Source: Streptomyces sp. (GTDB lineage Bacteria; Actinomycetota; Actinomycetes; Streptomycetales; Streptomycetaceae). Taken from it: a DNA stretch of 64,000 nt. The DNA lies in the NCBI RefSeq assembly GCF_019510245.1, contig NZ_JAEKKT010000120.1, forward strand, positions 62,001-126,000, in the 5' to 3' direction. The position numbers and the translations under genes are program-made. This document shows positions 35,173 through 43,610 of this stretch, one piece after another (the first letter of the stretch is position 1; each line of letters opens with the position of its first letter). The notes beneath the pieces are model-generated. The model was not told where the DNA came from. It did not search any database and saw only the letters and a list, made by a program, of their open reading frames with translations.

Positions 35173-36236
35173 TTCCGGTACTCCGCCGGTACGGCCTTCG
35201 CGGCGAGGCCCTCGAAGCGGTGGTCGAAGAGCGAGGAGACGTCGGTCTTCTTCACGAAGCCGCCCTCCGCCAGCAGGTCCGCGGTCTCCTGCTCCCACGT
35301 GACCGCCTCGTCCCAGCTCGGCGGGAACAGCGGCTTGTTGGCCAGCTTGGTGATGCCCCGGGCCTGGGCGAGGGTCAGGTTCTGGGTCTTCACGTAGAAC
35401 TCCTCGTTCCAGGTGTCCGGGTTCTCCCACTGCCAGACCAGGCCCCTGGCCCACTGCGGGATGTACGCGGCGATCGCGGCCGCCTTGGCCCTGTCGTTCA
35501 GCACCGACTGCGGCGCCCACAGCAGGTTGAGCAGGTCGACGACGTCGGTGGCGATGGTGTGCGCGCCCTTGGAGCCGTACTGCTGGAGGTAGGCCGGCGC
35601 CTGGGTGTTGGCCAGCGGGGCCACGTCCACCTGGCCGGACTGCAGGGCGGTGAGGAACTGGTTGCTGGTCAGCGGGACCAGCTTCACGTCGCCGTAGGCG
35701 AGCCCGGCCTCCTTCAGCGCCCGCAGCAGGACGACACCCTGCGCCTGCCCCTGCGAGAAGGCAAGCTTCTTTCCCTTGAATTCGGCGACCGTGCGGATGT
35801 CGCTGCCGGGCTTGGTGGCGAACAGGTAGTTCGGCTTTCGGGTCAGCTCGATCGCCACGATTTTTGCGGCGAAACCCTGGTACTGCGCCTGGATCGGCGG
35901 AATTCCCGCGTTGTTGGCGAGGTCGAGGGACTTGGCGCGGAACGCGTTGATGACATCGGGACCGGCGCCGATGTTCACCCAGCTCGACACCGTGAACGGC
36001 AGTTCCGGCAGCTTCGCCAGCTTGAACTCCAGCTGCTGGACGCCCAGATAGGAGGCGATCTTCAGGCTGGTGCCGGCCGGGACCTTGTCGGCCAGCGGAG
36101 CGGTCGAGGCGCCCGCGGTGTCGGCGGCCGCACTGCCGCCCGCGCAGCCGCTCAGCCCGGCCACGGCCGCCGAGGCGCCGAGCAGTGAGGTGAGGAAGAG
36201 CCGGCGGTCGATGCCGGGGGAGGACGCAGAAGGCAT
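35169..36236 (-). CDS. Sulfonate-type ABC substrate-binding lipoprotein (SsuA-like)
   Basis: 355 aa from the ATG at 36236. The signal peptide carries a twin-arginine-like DRRLFLTSL and a lipobox LSGC (~32), so it should be a lipoprotein at the outer face of the membrane. The mature part follows the NMT1/SsuA fold: SYLGVQQLEFKLAKLPELPF, DVINAFRAKSLDLANNAGIP, FKGKKLAFSQGQAQGVVLL. First gene of the five-gene operon; an 8-residue Cys-rich leader ORF and a GC hairpin lie upstream (36327-36377), suggesting cysteine-dependent attenuation. Confidence 0.92.
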   Translation of the reverse strand: MPSASSPGIDRRLFLTSLLGASAAVAGLSGCAGGSAAADTAGASTAPLADKVPAGTSLKIASYLGVQQLEFKLAKLPELPFTVSSWVNIGAGPDVINAFRAKSLDLANNAGIPPIQAQYQGFAAKIVAIELTRKPNYLFATKPGSDIRTVAEFKGKKLAFSQGQAQGVVLLRALKEAGLAYGDVKLVPLTSNQFLTALQSGQVDVAPLANTQAPAYLQQYGSKGAHTIATDVVDLLNLLWAPQSVLNDRAKAAAIAAYIPQWARGLVWQWENPDTWNEEFYVKTQNLTLAQARGITKLANKPLFPPSWDEAVTWEQETADLLAEGGFVKKTDVSSLFDHRFEGLAAKAVPAEYRK

Positions 36237-36326
36237 GGGAGTGCTCCGGGGAGAAAAGCAGCAGAAAGGCAGGGCGAATTCCCGGCGACGGAAGGCCGGA
36301 AAGAGAGATCTCACGCAGAGGGAAAT

Positions 36327-36343
36327 GCGCGCCCGGGGCGCGT
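36327..36343 (-). promoter_or_regulatory. GC hairpin between the Cys leader ORF and the operon start
   Basis: Leftward GACGCGCC-CCG-GGCGCGC followed by ATTT, starting 8 bases after the leader stop codon. A six-base-pair stem with a three-base loop here could act as attenuator or processing site. Confidence 0.45.
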
Positions 36344-36350
36344 CAAGACG

Positions 36351-36377
36351 TCAGCAACAGAGGGTGCGACAGGTCAT
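36351..36377 (-). CDS. 8-residue Cys-rich leader peptide upstream of the sulfonate operon
   Basis: ATG at 36377, translated MTCRTLCC and stop: three of eight codons are Cys (TGT, TGT, TGC), two of them adjacent just before the stop. An AAGGA lies 11 bases upstream and TTGACA, a consensus -35, occurs at ~36412-36407. A GC hairpin follows and then the substrate-binding protein gene. Clustered Cys codons ahead of sulfur-acquisition genes are a known way to sense cysteinyl-tRNA. Too short for statistical support by itself; context carries the call. Confidence 0.5.
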   Translation of the reverse strand: MTCRTLCC

Positions 36378-36431
36378 GAGATGGATGTTCCTTGCCGTGT
36401 GCGACGGCTGTCAATATTCCGAGTTTCTGAA

Positions 36432-37640
36432 TTAAATAAGCTCTGGTGACAGGACCGGAGCCGCGGCGTGCGAGGCGCTCAGCGGGTCCCGGTACAGCAC
36501 GTCGAGGACCACCGAACCGCCTGCCACCGCCAGCACCGACTCGCGGAAACTGGTCGGCGCGACCACGGCCGCCCGCTCCGCACCGACCGCCTCCCGCAGC
36601 GCGGCGAGACAGTCCTCGCGGTACAGCACCCCGACCTCGGTGACGACCACGCTCTCCGGGTTGAGGACGTCGAGCAGCAGCGCCGCCGCCCGCCCGGTCA
36701 GCCGCGCCCGCTCCACCAGCAGCCGTACGGCCGCCGGATCGCCGGCCCCGGCCGCCGCGAGGACGTCCATCGGGTTGGCGCCGTCCGTCACCCCGGCCGC
36801 CCGGGCCCGCCGCACCAGCGTGCGTTCGCTGAGCTCCACCTGGAGACAGCCGGTGCGTCCGCAGCCGCAGGGCTCGGTGCCGCCCGGCACCGGGAGGTGG
36901 CCGATCATCCCGGCCTGGGAGCGCGGCCCGTGGTGCACCTCGTCGCCGGTGGCGAACGCCGCGTCGACCACGTTCCCGACGAACAGGTGCAGCACGCTCC
37001 GGCTGCCCCGGGCCCGTCCGAAGAGCCGCTCCCCGTTGACCAACGCGCGCGCGTGGCCGTCCACATGGACGGGCAGCCCGGTGTGCGCGCCGAGCAGCTC
37101 GCGCACCGGCACCTCGCGCCAGCCCAGCAGGGGGTGCTCGACGACGGTCCCGGAGTCCCGGTCCACCCAGCCGCCGATGGCGACGCCGATGCCCAGCGGC
37201 CGGCTGCCGGGCGTCTCGTCGAGCAGCGCGGCCAGCCCGGCGGCGGCCCGCGCCAGCACCCCGCGCGGGTCGGTGTCCCGGTGCTTCAGCTCCCGCCGTA
37301 CGACGACCCGGCCGCGCAGGTCGAGCAGCGCGACCGTGGTGTACCGGACGGCCACGTGCACCCCGCCGACCACGAACCGCGAGTCGTCCAGGTCGACCGG
37401 CACGTGCGGCCGGCCCACGCCCTTGACGCGCTGCGGCGCCGTCGTCTCCCGGAGCAGGCCGAGTTCGGTGAACCGGGCGCAGTAGTCGGTGACGGAGGCC
37501 GGGGAGAGCCCGGTCAGCCGGGCGATGGTGGAGCGGGCGACCGGCCCGTGCTCGAGAACCGAGCGGAGGACCACACTGGCGCTGGTCCGCCGCCGGTCAC
37601 GGGGCGCGGAGGTGAGCGGGGGTGCTGCGGTACGGGGCAT
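36432..37640 (-). CDS. ROK-family transcriptional regulator
   Basis: 402 aa. The N-terminal winged helix is VLRSVLEHGPVARSTIARLT, then GLSPASVTDYC. The ROK domain follows with GIGVAIGGWVDRDSG, VHVDGHARALVNGE, the zinc-binding CGCGRTGCLQ (~268-277) and LLLDVLNPESVVV. ROK regulators normally sense sugars or their derivatives. Here the gene sits upstream of, and in the same direction as, the sulfonate operon (196-bp gap) and is preceded by a Cys-containing leader peptide, so control by sulfur status is likely. It may regulate the operon. Confidence 0.88.
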   Translation of the reverse strand: MPRTAAPPLTSAPRDRRRTSASVVLRSVLEHGPVARSTIARLTGLSPASVTDYCARFTELGLLRETTAPQRVKGVGRPHVPVDLDDSRFVVGGVHVAVRYTTVALLDLRGRVVVRRELKHRDTDPRGVLARAAAGLAALLDETPGSRPLGIGVAIGGWVDRDSGTVVEHPLLGWREVPVRELLGAHTGLPVHVDGHARALVNGERLFGRARGSRSVLHLFVGNVVDAAFATGDEVHHGPRSQAGMIGHLPVPGGTEPCGCGRTGCLQVELSERTLVRRARAAGVTDGANPMDVLAAAGAGDPAAVRLLVERARLTGRAAALLLDVLNPESVVVTEVGVLYREDCLAALREAVGAERAAVVAPTSFRESVLAVAGGSVVLDVLYRDPLSASHAAAPVLSPELI

Positions 37641-37717
37641 GGGAAACCGTCCTCGGGAACGGGGCCGACACGTCTCGGACGTCGAGGCGCGCCGGACCGG
37701 TCTCCCGCCGCGCGGCC

Positions 37718-37804
37718 TCAGAGCGGGCGGCGACAGACGGCAGCCCCTTGCCGTCGCAGGTCGACATAGCGACGCGACGTGAGGTTCAGGGACTGGGCGA
37801 CCAT
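37718..37804 (-). CDS. 28-residue leader peptide upstream of the ROK regulator
   Basis: ATG at 37804, stop at 37718, 77 bp before the ROK start. The peptide begins MVAQSLN and continues LTSRRYVDLRRQGAAVC, then RRPL. The pattern L-T-x-R-(R/H)-x-V-D-L-x-R-x2-(A)-A-x-C is the one I know from short Streptomyces 'putative leader peptides' upstream of sulfur-transport genes. The single Cys codon near the end, followed by Arg codons, fits a cysteine-sensing attenuator. Confidence 0.7.
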   Translation of the reverse strand: MVAQSLNLTSRRYVDLRRQGAAVCRRPL

Positions 37805-38075
37805 GTCCGGAAGCGTAAGCCAGAAACCCTTAATCCCACCAGACCACTAGGGTTCGATTGGCGGAACTCCACAGGCCTGTTCAACGCCGTTGACGTGACT
37901 GAAACATCTCTGCCTGAGTGATCGGCGTCACCCCGTACCGCGTGTAACCCGCACCCTTTGTGGAGAGCCCACCAAGTGCCGCTTCCGGCCTTTGTCGACC
38001 GCTGACGTGTCCGGCTCAGACGGCCCGGGATAGCGTCACGGTGTCCCTTGCCTGCCCCCACCCCGCGGAGTCCCC
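37805..38075. other. Divergent promoter region between the ROK leader and bioY
   Basis: 271 bp, noticeably AT-richer near 37820-37870. Leftward, the stretch CTAGTGGTCTGGTGGGATTAA precedes the leader by ~30 bp and offers GATTAA as a weak -10. No further ORF with a ribosome binding site is seen. Towards bioY there is no recognisable operator. Confidence 0.4.
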
Positions 38076-38660
38076 ATGAGCACCGCCACCGCCGCCGCGT
38101 CGACCCGCACCGGCACCGTCCTCGCCGACCTCCTGCCCGCGTCCCGGGTGCGCGATGTCGCCCTCGTGGCGGGCGGCGCCGTGCTCACCGGCCTCGCCGC
38201 CCAGATCGCCGTCCCGGTGCCCGGCTCCCCGGTCCCGGTGACCGGCCAGACCTTCGCCGCCCTGCTCGTCGGCACCGCCCTCGGCGCCCGCCGCGGCCTG
38301 CTCTCCCTCGCCCTGTACGCGCTGGCCGGCCTCGCGGGCGTGCCCTGGTTCGCGAGTGGCACCTCCGGTGTGTCCGTCTCCTTCGGCTACATCCTCGGCA
38401 TGATGCTGGCCTCCGCCGTCGTCGGCGCCCTGGCCCGGCGCGGCGCCGACCGCGGCGTGCTGCGCATGGCCGGCACGATGCTGCTCGGCGAGGCGATCAT
38501 CTACGCGGTCGGCGTGCCCTACCTCGCCTACGCCGCCGGCATGTCGGCGTCCGCGGCGATCGCGGCCGGCCTCACCCCGTTCCTGATCGGCGACGCGGTG
38601 AAGGCCGCCCTGGCGATGGGCGCGGTGCCCGCGGCCTGGAAGCTCGTCGGCGAGCGCTGA
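38076..38660 (+). CDS. bioY: Biotin transporter substrate-binding subunit BioY
   Basis: 194-aa polytopic membrane protein, S-component of the ECF biotin transporter. The signature region IAVPVPGSPVPVTGQTFA (~48-65) is intact, and about six spans are visible. No bioM/bioN genes are adjacent, so it acts alone or shares an energising module encoded elsewhere. No BirA/BioR operator was recognised upstream. A perfect hairpin follows. Confidence 0.93.
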   Translation: MSTATAAASTRTGTVLADLLPASRVRDVALVAGGAVLTGLAAQIAVPVPGSPVPVTGQTFAALLVGTALGARRGLLSLALYALAGLAGVPWFASGTSGVSVSFGYILGMMLASAVVGALARRGADRGVLRMAGTMLLGEAIIYAVGVPYLAYAAGMSASAAIAAGLTPFLIGDAVKAALAMGAVPAAWKLVGER

Positions 38661-38674
38661 ACCGGCCCGACCGC

Positions 38675-38712
38675 AGCGGGGCCCGGGGTGCGTCGGCACC
38701 CCGGGCCCCGCT
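38675..38712. terminator. Bidirectional terminator between bioY and the LPKTG protein gene
   Basis: Perfect 17-bp stem AGCGGGGCCCGGGGTGC / GCACCCCGGGCCCCGCT with a 4-base loop. Confidence 0.85.
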
Positions 38713-38724
38713 GTCGTACGGGTG

Positions 38725-39456
38725 CTACGACTGCTGCCGCGGCCGCCGCTGCGACCACCACACCCCCGCGGCCCCGGCCGCGATCAGCGCCGCGCCGGCC
38801 GCGCCGAGCGGCAGCACGTCACTGCCGGCGCCGGTCTTCGGCAACTGGTCACCGCCCGGCCCCACCGGCTTGTTGTCGGTGCCGAGCAGCAACGGGGTGG
38901 CCGGGGCGTTCGGCGACGGGTTCGTCGTACCGAACGGCACCGGGCCCTGCTGCCAGAAGGTCTTCTTCCCGTCCGCGCTCTGCACGGGCAGGCAGATCTT
39001 CCCGGTCCTGCCGAGGTCGAACGTGGCGTCCACGGCGTAGGACTTCGACGTGCCCGCGCCGAGCGCCCCCACGGGGCAGCTGAAGGCGCTGTTCGAGCCG
39101 GCCGGCAGATCCTTCGCGGCGACGGCGTCGCACCCCTGCACCCCGTTGACCTTCAGCCCGTCGAAACCGACCACCAACAGCCGGATACTGTCGCTCTCCT
39201 TGGTCCCTTCGTTCTTCACGGTGGCGGTAATCGCCGTTTTCTGTGAACTGTTGTCGACCGAGATCCGCTCGGGCAGTGTGGTCGTCAGCCGCACACCGTC
39301 CGGCGCCTGGTCGACCGCCTTTCCCCCCTTGCCGCTTCCCGGTCCCTGGTCATCGGCGGCGGCCGTGAACGGCAGGATCAGCACGGCCGAGAAAGATGCC
39401 GTGACCAGCGATCCCCCGACCACCGTCAGTCGCCGGCGCATACGACGAGAACTCAT
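38725..39456 (-). CDS. Sortase-anchored surface protein (LPKTG)
   Basis: 243 aa from ATG at 39456 with GGGGGA upstream. Signal peptide (MRRRLTVVGGSLVTASFSAVLIL, cleaved after TAAA). A beta-rich extracellular domain (~40-175) with two Cys pairs' worth of residues (QGCDA, FSCPV, KICLPV) resembles an Ig-like/DUF11-type fold. A Pro/Gly spacer follows, then LPKTG (~208), a hydrophobic span (LGAAGAALIAAGAAGVWW) and a basic tail RRPRQ. It would be attached to peptidoglycan by sortase. No sortase gene is in the window, and most Streptomyces SrtE substrates carry LAxTG. Confidence 0.82.
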   Translation of the reverse strand: MSSRRMRRRLTVVGGSLVTASFSAVLILPFTAAADDQGPGSGKGGKAVDQAPDGVRLTTTLPERISVDNSSQKTAITATVKNEGTKESDSIRLLVVGFDGLKVNGVQGCDAVAAKDLPAGSNSAFSCPVGALGAGTSKSYAVDATFDLGRTGKICLPVQSADGKKTFWQQGPVPFGTTNPSPNAPATPLLLGTDNKPVGPGGDQLPKTGAGSDVLPLGAAGAALIAAGAAGVWWSQRRPRQQS

Positions 39457-39607
39457 GTTCGTCCCCCTTGCAACCCCCTGGACCGCGCCTGAATTCGCGG
39501 CCACTTGAAGAGGTACCACAAGATTTCTCCGCACTATGCTGGTACGGCCGTAAGTGTGACCATTGTGTACCGGCAGGGGCGGTCGTTGAGGGGGTGCAGC
39601 GAATTGC

Positions 39608-39700
39608 CGGGGAATTCAGAGGATTCAGGGAATTCAGGGAATTCAGTTGGCGCGGGGAGTCCGGGGAGTCCGGGGAGCCAGGGGGGTCCGGAGAGCGCGG
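39608..39700 (+). repeat. Short tandem repeats at the 5' end of the kinase gene
   Basis: Runs of GGAATTCAG/GGATTCAGG units (about 39610-39650) followed by GGGGAGTCC units (about 39655-39690). They encode a low-complexity Gly/Ser/Asn/Pro N-terminal tail (GNSEDSGNSGNS, GSPGSPGS) before the kinase domain. Confidence 0.65.
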
Positions 39701-40630
39701 GGCCGGGCGGGGTCCCCGGGCTGCTGGTGACCGGCCGCTACCGGCTGGCCGAGAGCATCGGGCAGGGCGGCATGGGGCGGGTGTGGCGGGCCGCCGACGA
39801 GATCCTCGACCGGCAGGTCGCCGTCAAGGAGATGCGCATCGACGGCCTCGACGCCGAGGACACCCGCACCCGCCGCGAACGCACCCTGCGCGAGGCCAGG
39901 GCCACCGCCCGGATCGACCACCCCAACGTCGTGCGGGTCTATGACGTGGTCGACGAGGGCGAACGCCTCTGGATCGTCATGGAACTGGTCCACGGCCGCT
40001 CGCTGGAGTGGATCATGGCCGAGGAGGGGGCACTGAGCCCGCGCGCGACGGCCCGAATCGGCCTCGGCCTGGTCGCGGCGCTGCGCCAGGTGCACGCCGG
40101 GGGAGTGCTGCACCGCGACATCAAACCCGGGAACGTGCTCGTCGAGAACACCGCGGGCAGGGTCGTCCTCACCGACTTCGGCATCGCCGCGATCCAGGAC
40201 GCCAAGGCGCTCACCATGGCCGGCATGCTCGTCGGCTCCCCCGACTACATGGCGCCCGAACGACCCTGCACGCCGTCCTCTACGAGGACCCCGAACTCCC
40301 GGCCACGGCAGGCCCGTTGCACGACCTCCTGGCAGCCCTCCTGGAGAAGGAACCGGCCGCACGCCCCGGCCTGGAGGAGGTGGAGCGGCAACTGCGCCCG
40401 GTGGCCCACCCGGCCCCCGTCGAACGCCGCACCCCCACCTACATGCTGCGCCCACCGACACCGCAGGACGAACCCCCACAGCCATCGCCGACGGAGGTGC
40501 GGACAGTCCCGTCGTTCAGCGCGTCGACGCAGGCGGCGTCGGAACCCCGCTCGGAGGTCCGCTCGGAAACCCCGTCGAACAATTCGACGGGCCCGACACT
40601 GGAGCGCCCCACCAGTGAACGCCCCGAACC

Positions 40631-40700
40631 ACAGCGCCCCGAAAGGGGCGCGGGGCTGCATCGATCAGCGGCTCCGCCGCGGCGCGCGACCAGCCACGAC
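40631..40700 (+). repeat. Palindromic dispersed element (type 2) inside the kinase gene
   Basis: GCGCCCCGAAAGGGGCGCG, then GGGCTGCATCGATCAGCGGC, TCCGCCGCG and GCGCGACCAGCCACGAC. Same hairpins as the element at 1053-1116, and the same CGCGACCAGCCACGAC end as the type 1 elements. It encodes a low-complexity insertion (RPERGAGLHRSAAPPRRA) in the kinase linker. Confidence 0.75.
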
Positions 40701-41336
40701 GGGCCCGCACGTCCCCACCCGGCCAAAGCCCCCCGACGGACAACTCTCCTCGCCGTCCTGGGAATCGCCGCCGTGACCACGGCCCTCGCCGTCCTCCTCA
40801 CCACCACAACGGACGGCGGCGACAAGGACACGGCGACCGGCACCTCCCCGACCCCCTCGGCCGCAACCGACCCCTCGGCCACCGTTGCGGGCACCGCCCG
40901 CCCCCGCTCCCTCCCGCCCGGCACCCACGAGGAGGCCGGCGGCTTCGCCTGGGCGCCCCCCGCCGGCTGGCGCAGGGACGTGAAGACGGGCGCCGAGGTC
41001 CACTACACCTCCCCCGACGGCGGCCAGGAACTCGTCGCCAAGTCCTCGCTCGCCCGCGGCAACCTCATGGACAGCTGGAGCGCCTCCGAACAGAGCGCCC
41101 ACCAGGGACAGGGCTACGCCAAGATCCGGCTGGCCGAGACGACCTTCCGCGGCTACCCGGCGGTGGTCTGGGAGTACACCTTCACCCTCAGGGGCACCCC
41201 CTGGCACGCACGGCTGCTGGGCTTCGACGCGGACGGCAAGTCGTACCAGATCAACACCTGGTACCAGCCGGCGGTCGAAGCCCAGGCCGTACGGACGTAC
41301 GAGAAGGTGAAGGACAGCTTCACCCTGCTGTGAGGA

Positions 41337-42770
41337 TCAGCCGACGGACACCCGGTCGGCGGGCTCGGCGGCCGCCTGGTCCGCACGGCCGCCGGCCATC
41401 TTCTGCTTCACCAGCGCGACGACGATCACCGCCGCCGCGACCATCAGTGAGAGCAGCACCGTCGTACGACCGCTGCTCTCGCCCTCCGTGTCGGTCAGCA
41501 TGTAGCCCAGCACGAAGACGATCAGGCCGGCCGTCGCCCAGGTCAGGTACGGGTACAGCCACATCTTCACGACGAGCTTCTCCGGCGCCTCTGCCTGGAT
41601 GATCTTCCGCATGCGCAGCTGCGAGAAGCAGATGACGAGCCAGACGAACAGGGCCACCGCGCCGCTGGAGTTGACGAGGAAGAGGAAGACCGAGTCCGGG
41701 AACTTGTAGTTGAAGAAGACGGCGACGAACCCGAACAGCACGGACGCGATGATCGCGGCCATCGGCACACCGCGGGCCGTGGTCCGCGCGAACGCCTTCG
41801 GGGCGTCGCCCCGCTGCCCGAGCGAGAAGGCCATCCGGGAGGCCGTGTACAGGCCGGAGTTGAGACAGGACAGCACGGACGTCAGCACGATGAAGTTCAT
41901 GATCTGACCGGCGTGCGCGATGCCGAGGGAGTCGAGGGCGGCGACGTACGAGCCCTTCTCCTTGATGGCCGGGTCGTTCCAGGGCAGCAGCGAGACGACG
42001 ATGAGGATCGAGCCGAGGTAGAAGACGCCGATCCGCCAGATGATGCTGTTGGTGGACTTGGTGACCGCGCGCTGCGGGTCCTCCGACTCGCCGGCGGCCA
42101 GGGTGGCGATCTCGCTGCCCATGAAGGAGAAGACGACGAGCAGGACACCGGTGAGGATGGCGCCGGGCCCGTGCGGCAGGAAGCCGCCGTGACCGGTGAG
42201 GTTGGAGAAGCTCGCCCGGTCGGTGTCCGCGCCCGGCAGCACGCCCAGCACGGCGAGCAGACCGACGACGATGAACGCGCCGATCGCGACGACCTTGATG
42301 CCGGCGAACCAGAACTCGAACTCGCCGTAGGAGCCGACGGAGACCAGGTTGGTGGCGGTGAGGACCGTCATCACGATGAGCGCCCAGGCCCACTGCGGTA
42401 CGGCCGGGATCCAGCCTTCCAGGATCGTGGCGCCGGCGGTGGCCTCGACCGCCAGCACCACCACCCAGAAGAACCAGTACAGCCAGCCGATGGAGAACCC
42501 GGCCCAGCGGCCGAGCGCGCGGTCCGCGTGCGCGGAGAACGATCCGGAGGTGGGGTTGGCGGCGGACATCTCGCCGAGCATGCGCATCACCAGTACGACG
42601 AGCGTGCCGACGAGCGCGTACGACAGCAGGATGCCGGGACCTGCGGTGGCGATGCCGGTACTGGAACCGACGAAGAGGCCGGCGCCGATGACGCCGCCGA
42701 TGGCGATCATCGACAGATGGCGGTTCTTGAGTCCTGCGTGGAGACCGTCCTGGGGACCGGTGCCAGTCAT
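41337..42770 (-). CDS. Amino-acid permease (APC superfamily, GabP/AnsP-like)
   Basis: 477-aa transporter with 12 predicted spans, from ATG at 42770. The APC signature IAIGGVIGAGLFVGSSTGIA (~22-41) and PGILLSYALVGTLVVLVMRM are clear; EMSAANPTSGSF is the conserved TM3 loop of amino acid transporters. Likely proton-coupled uptake of GABA or another amino acid; the substrate is uncertain. It converges on the kinase gene with a 3-bp gap. A direct repeat TGAGGTT lies upstream at 42882 and 42893 (11 bp apart). Confidence 0.9.
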   Translation of the reverse strand: MTGTGPQDGLHAGLKNRHLSMIAIGGVIGAGLFVGSSTGIATAGPGILLSYALVGTLVVLVMRMLGEMSAANPTSGSFSAHADRALGRWAGFSIGWLYWFFWVVVLAVEATAGATILEGWIPAVPQWAWALIVMTVLTATNLVSVGSYGEFEFWFAGIKVVAIGAFIVVGLLAVLGVLPGADTDRASFSNLTGHGGFLPHGPGAILTGVLLVVFSFMGSEIATLAAGESEDPQRAVTKSTNSIIWRIGVFYLGSILIVVSLLPWNDPAIKEKGSYVAALDSLGIAHAGQIMNFIVLTSVLSCLNSGLYTASRMAFSLGQRGDAPKAFARTTARGVPMAAIIASVLFGFVAVFFNYKFPDSVFLFLVNSSGAVALFVWLVICFSQLRMRKIIQAEAPEKLVVKMWLYPYLTWATAGLIVFVLGYMLTDTEGESSGRTTVLLSLMVAAAVIVVALVKQKMAGGRADQAAAEPADRVSVG

Positions 42771-42974
42771 GGGGGGAATCCTTTGCGCCGGGTGAGCGGG
42801 CTCTCGCACGAGCGGCGTACGAGTCGGTCCAGTGAAACGGAGGTGGACTGATTCCTGAACCTTTGAATCCAGATCGTTACTTGAGGTTTTCCTGAGGTTC
42901 TGTAGTGTTGCTCACAGTTTCCGGGATGCGGCCCCGCCCCTGCCGTGCGTTCACGCCCATGTCACACTCGTCCC

Positions 42975-43460
42975 ATGCGCGTGTATCTCGGCTCCGACCA
43001 TGCGGGCTTCGAACTCAAGAACCACCTCGTCGAGTGGCTGAAGGCGGCGGGCCACGACCCCGTGGACTGCGGCCCCCACATCTACGACGCCGACGACGAC
43101 TACCCGCCCTTCTGCCTCCGCGCGGCCGAGCGGACGGCGGCGGACCCCGACGCCCTCGGCATCGTGATCGGCGGCTCCGGCAACGGTGAGCAGATCGCCG
43201 CGAACAAGGTGAAGGGCGTGCGGGCGGCGCTCGCCTGGAGCGAGGAGACGGCGTCGCTCGGCCGGCAGCACAACAACGCGAACGTCGTGGCGGTGGGCGC
43301 GCGCATGCACACGCAGGACGAGGCGACGAAGTTCGTCGAGACCTTCCTGAACACGCCGTTCTCCGAGGGCGAGCGGCACATCCGCCGCATCGACATGCTC
43401 ACGGCGTACGAGACCACGGGCGACCTCCCGCCGATCCCGGCGCACCACCCCCAGCCGTAG
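42975..43460 (+). CDS. rpiB: Ribose-5-phosphate isomerase B
   Basis: 161 aa from ATG at 42975. It interconverts ribose-5-phosphate and ribulose-5-phosphate (pentose phosphate pathway). N-terminal SDHAGFELK and the phosphate/anion loop GGSGNGEQIAANKVKG are present. The GSGNGEQ form, with Glu instead of the E. coli-type active-site Cys, is the mycobacterial variant. His residues in GRQHNNANV are conserved. Divergent from the amino-acid permease. Confidence 0.92.
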   Translation: MRVYLGSDHAGFELKNHLVEWLKAAGHDPVDCGPHIYDADDDYPPFCLRAAERTAADPDALGIVIGGSGNGEQIAANKVKGVRAALAWSEETASLGRQHNNANVVAVGARMHTQDEATKFVETFLNTPFSEGERHIRRIDMLTAYETTGDLPPIPAHHPQP

Positions 43461-43548
43461 GCCCTCCGCCCACCCACCCGCCCGACTCGGTCACCTGAGA
43501 AGCGAGGCGGGGGCGTGGCCGGCAGACATTCGGCCGCGGGCGCGCGAG

Positions 43549-43602
43549 GGCCGGTCGCGCAGTTCCTCCCCCAGCCTCCGTCCGGGGGCGCCCCCAGCGC
43601 CG
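43549..43602 (-). repeat. Dispersed palindromic element (type 1), copy C
   Basis: GGTCGCGCAGTTCCTCCCCC, AGCCTCCGTCCGGGGGCGCC and CCCAGCGCC: a diverged reverse copy following rpiB. Confidence 0.8.
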
Positions 43603-43610
43603 CTACGGGA

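Larger units (their letters stand above)
39556..41333 (+). pseudogene. Membrane Ser/Thr protein kinase gene with internal frame-shifting deletion
   Basis: PknB-like kinase in two frames. Frame one (from GTG ~39556) has Gly-loop IGQGGMGRVW, Lys in VAVKEM, catalytic HRDIKPGNVLV, DFGIA and ends at SPDYMAPER (40263). Directly after, a different frame continues TTLHAVLYEDPELPATAGPL, which in intact homologues follows ~30-40 residues later. Kinase subdomain IX (the DLWSLG region) is therefore missing and the frame is broken at 40261-40266. Frame two then encodes a linker, a membrane span (TTLLAVLGIAAVTTALAVLL) and a ~150-aa extracellular domain, open to 41333. A type 2 palindromic element is embedded in the linker (40631-40700). 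Inactive as it stands, unless the deletion is a sequencing or assembly error. Confidence 0.8.

Noticed and set aside
39556-41333. Programmed frameshift in the kinase gene
   Set aside because: A whole structural segment of the kinase domain is missing at the junction, which a ribosomal frameshift would not explain, and no slippery site is seen.
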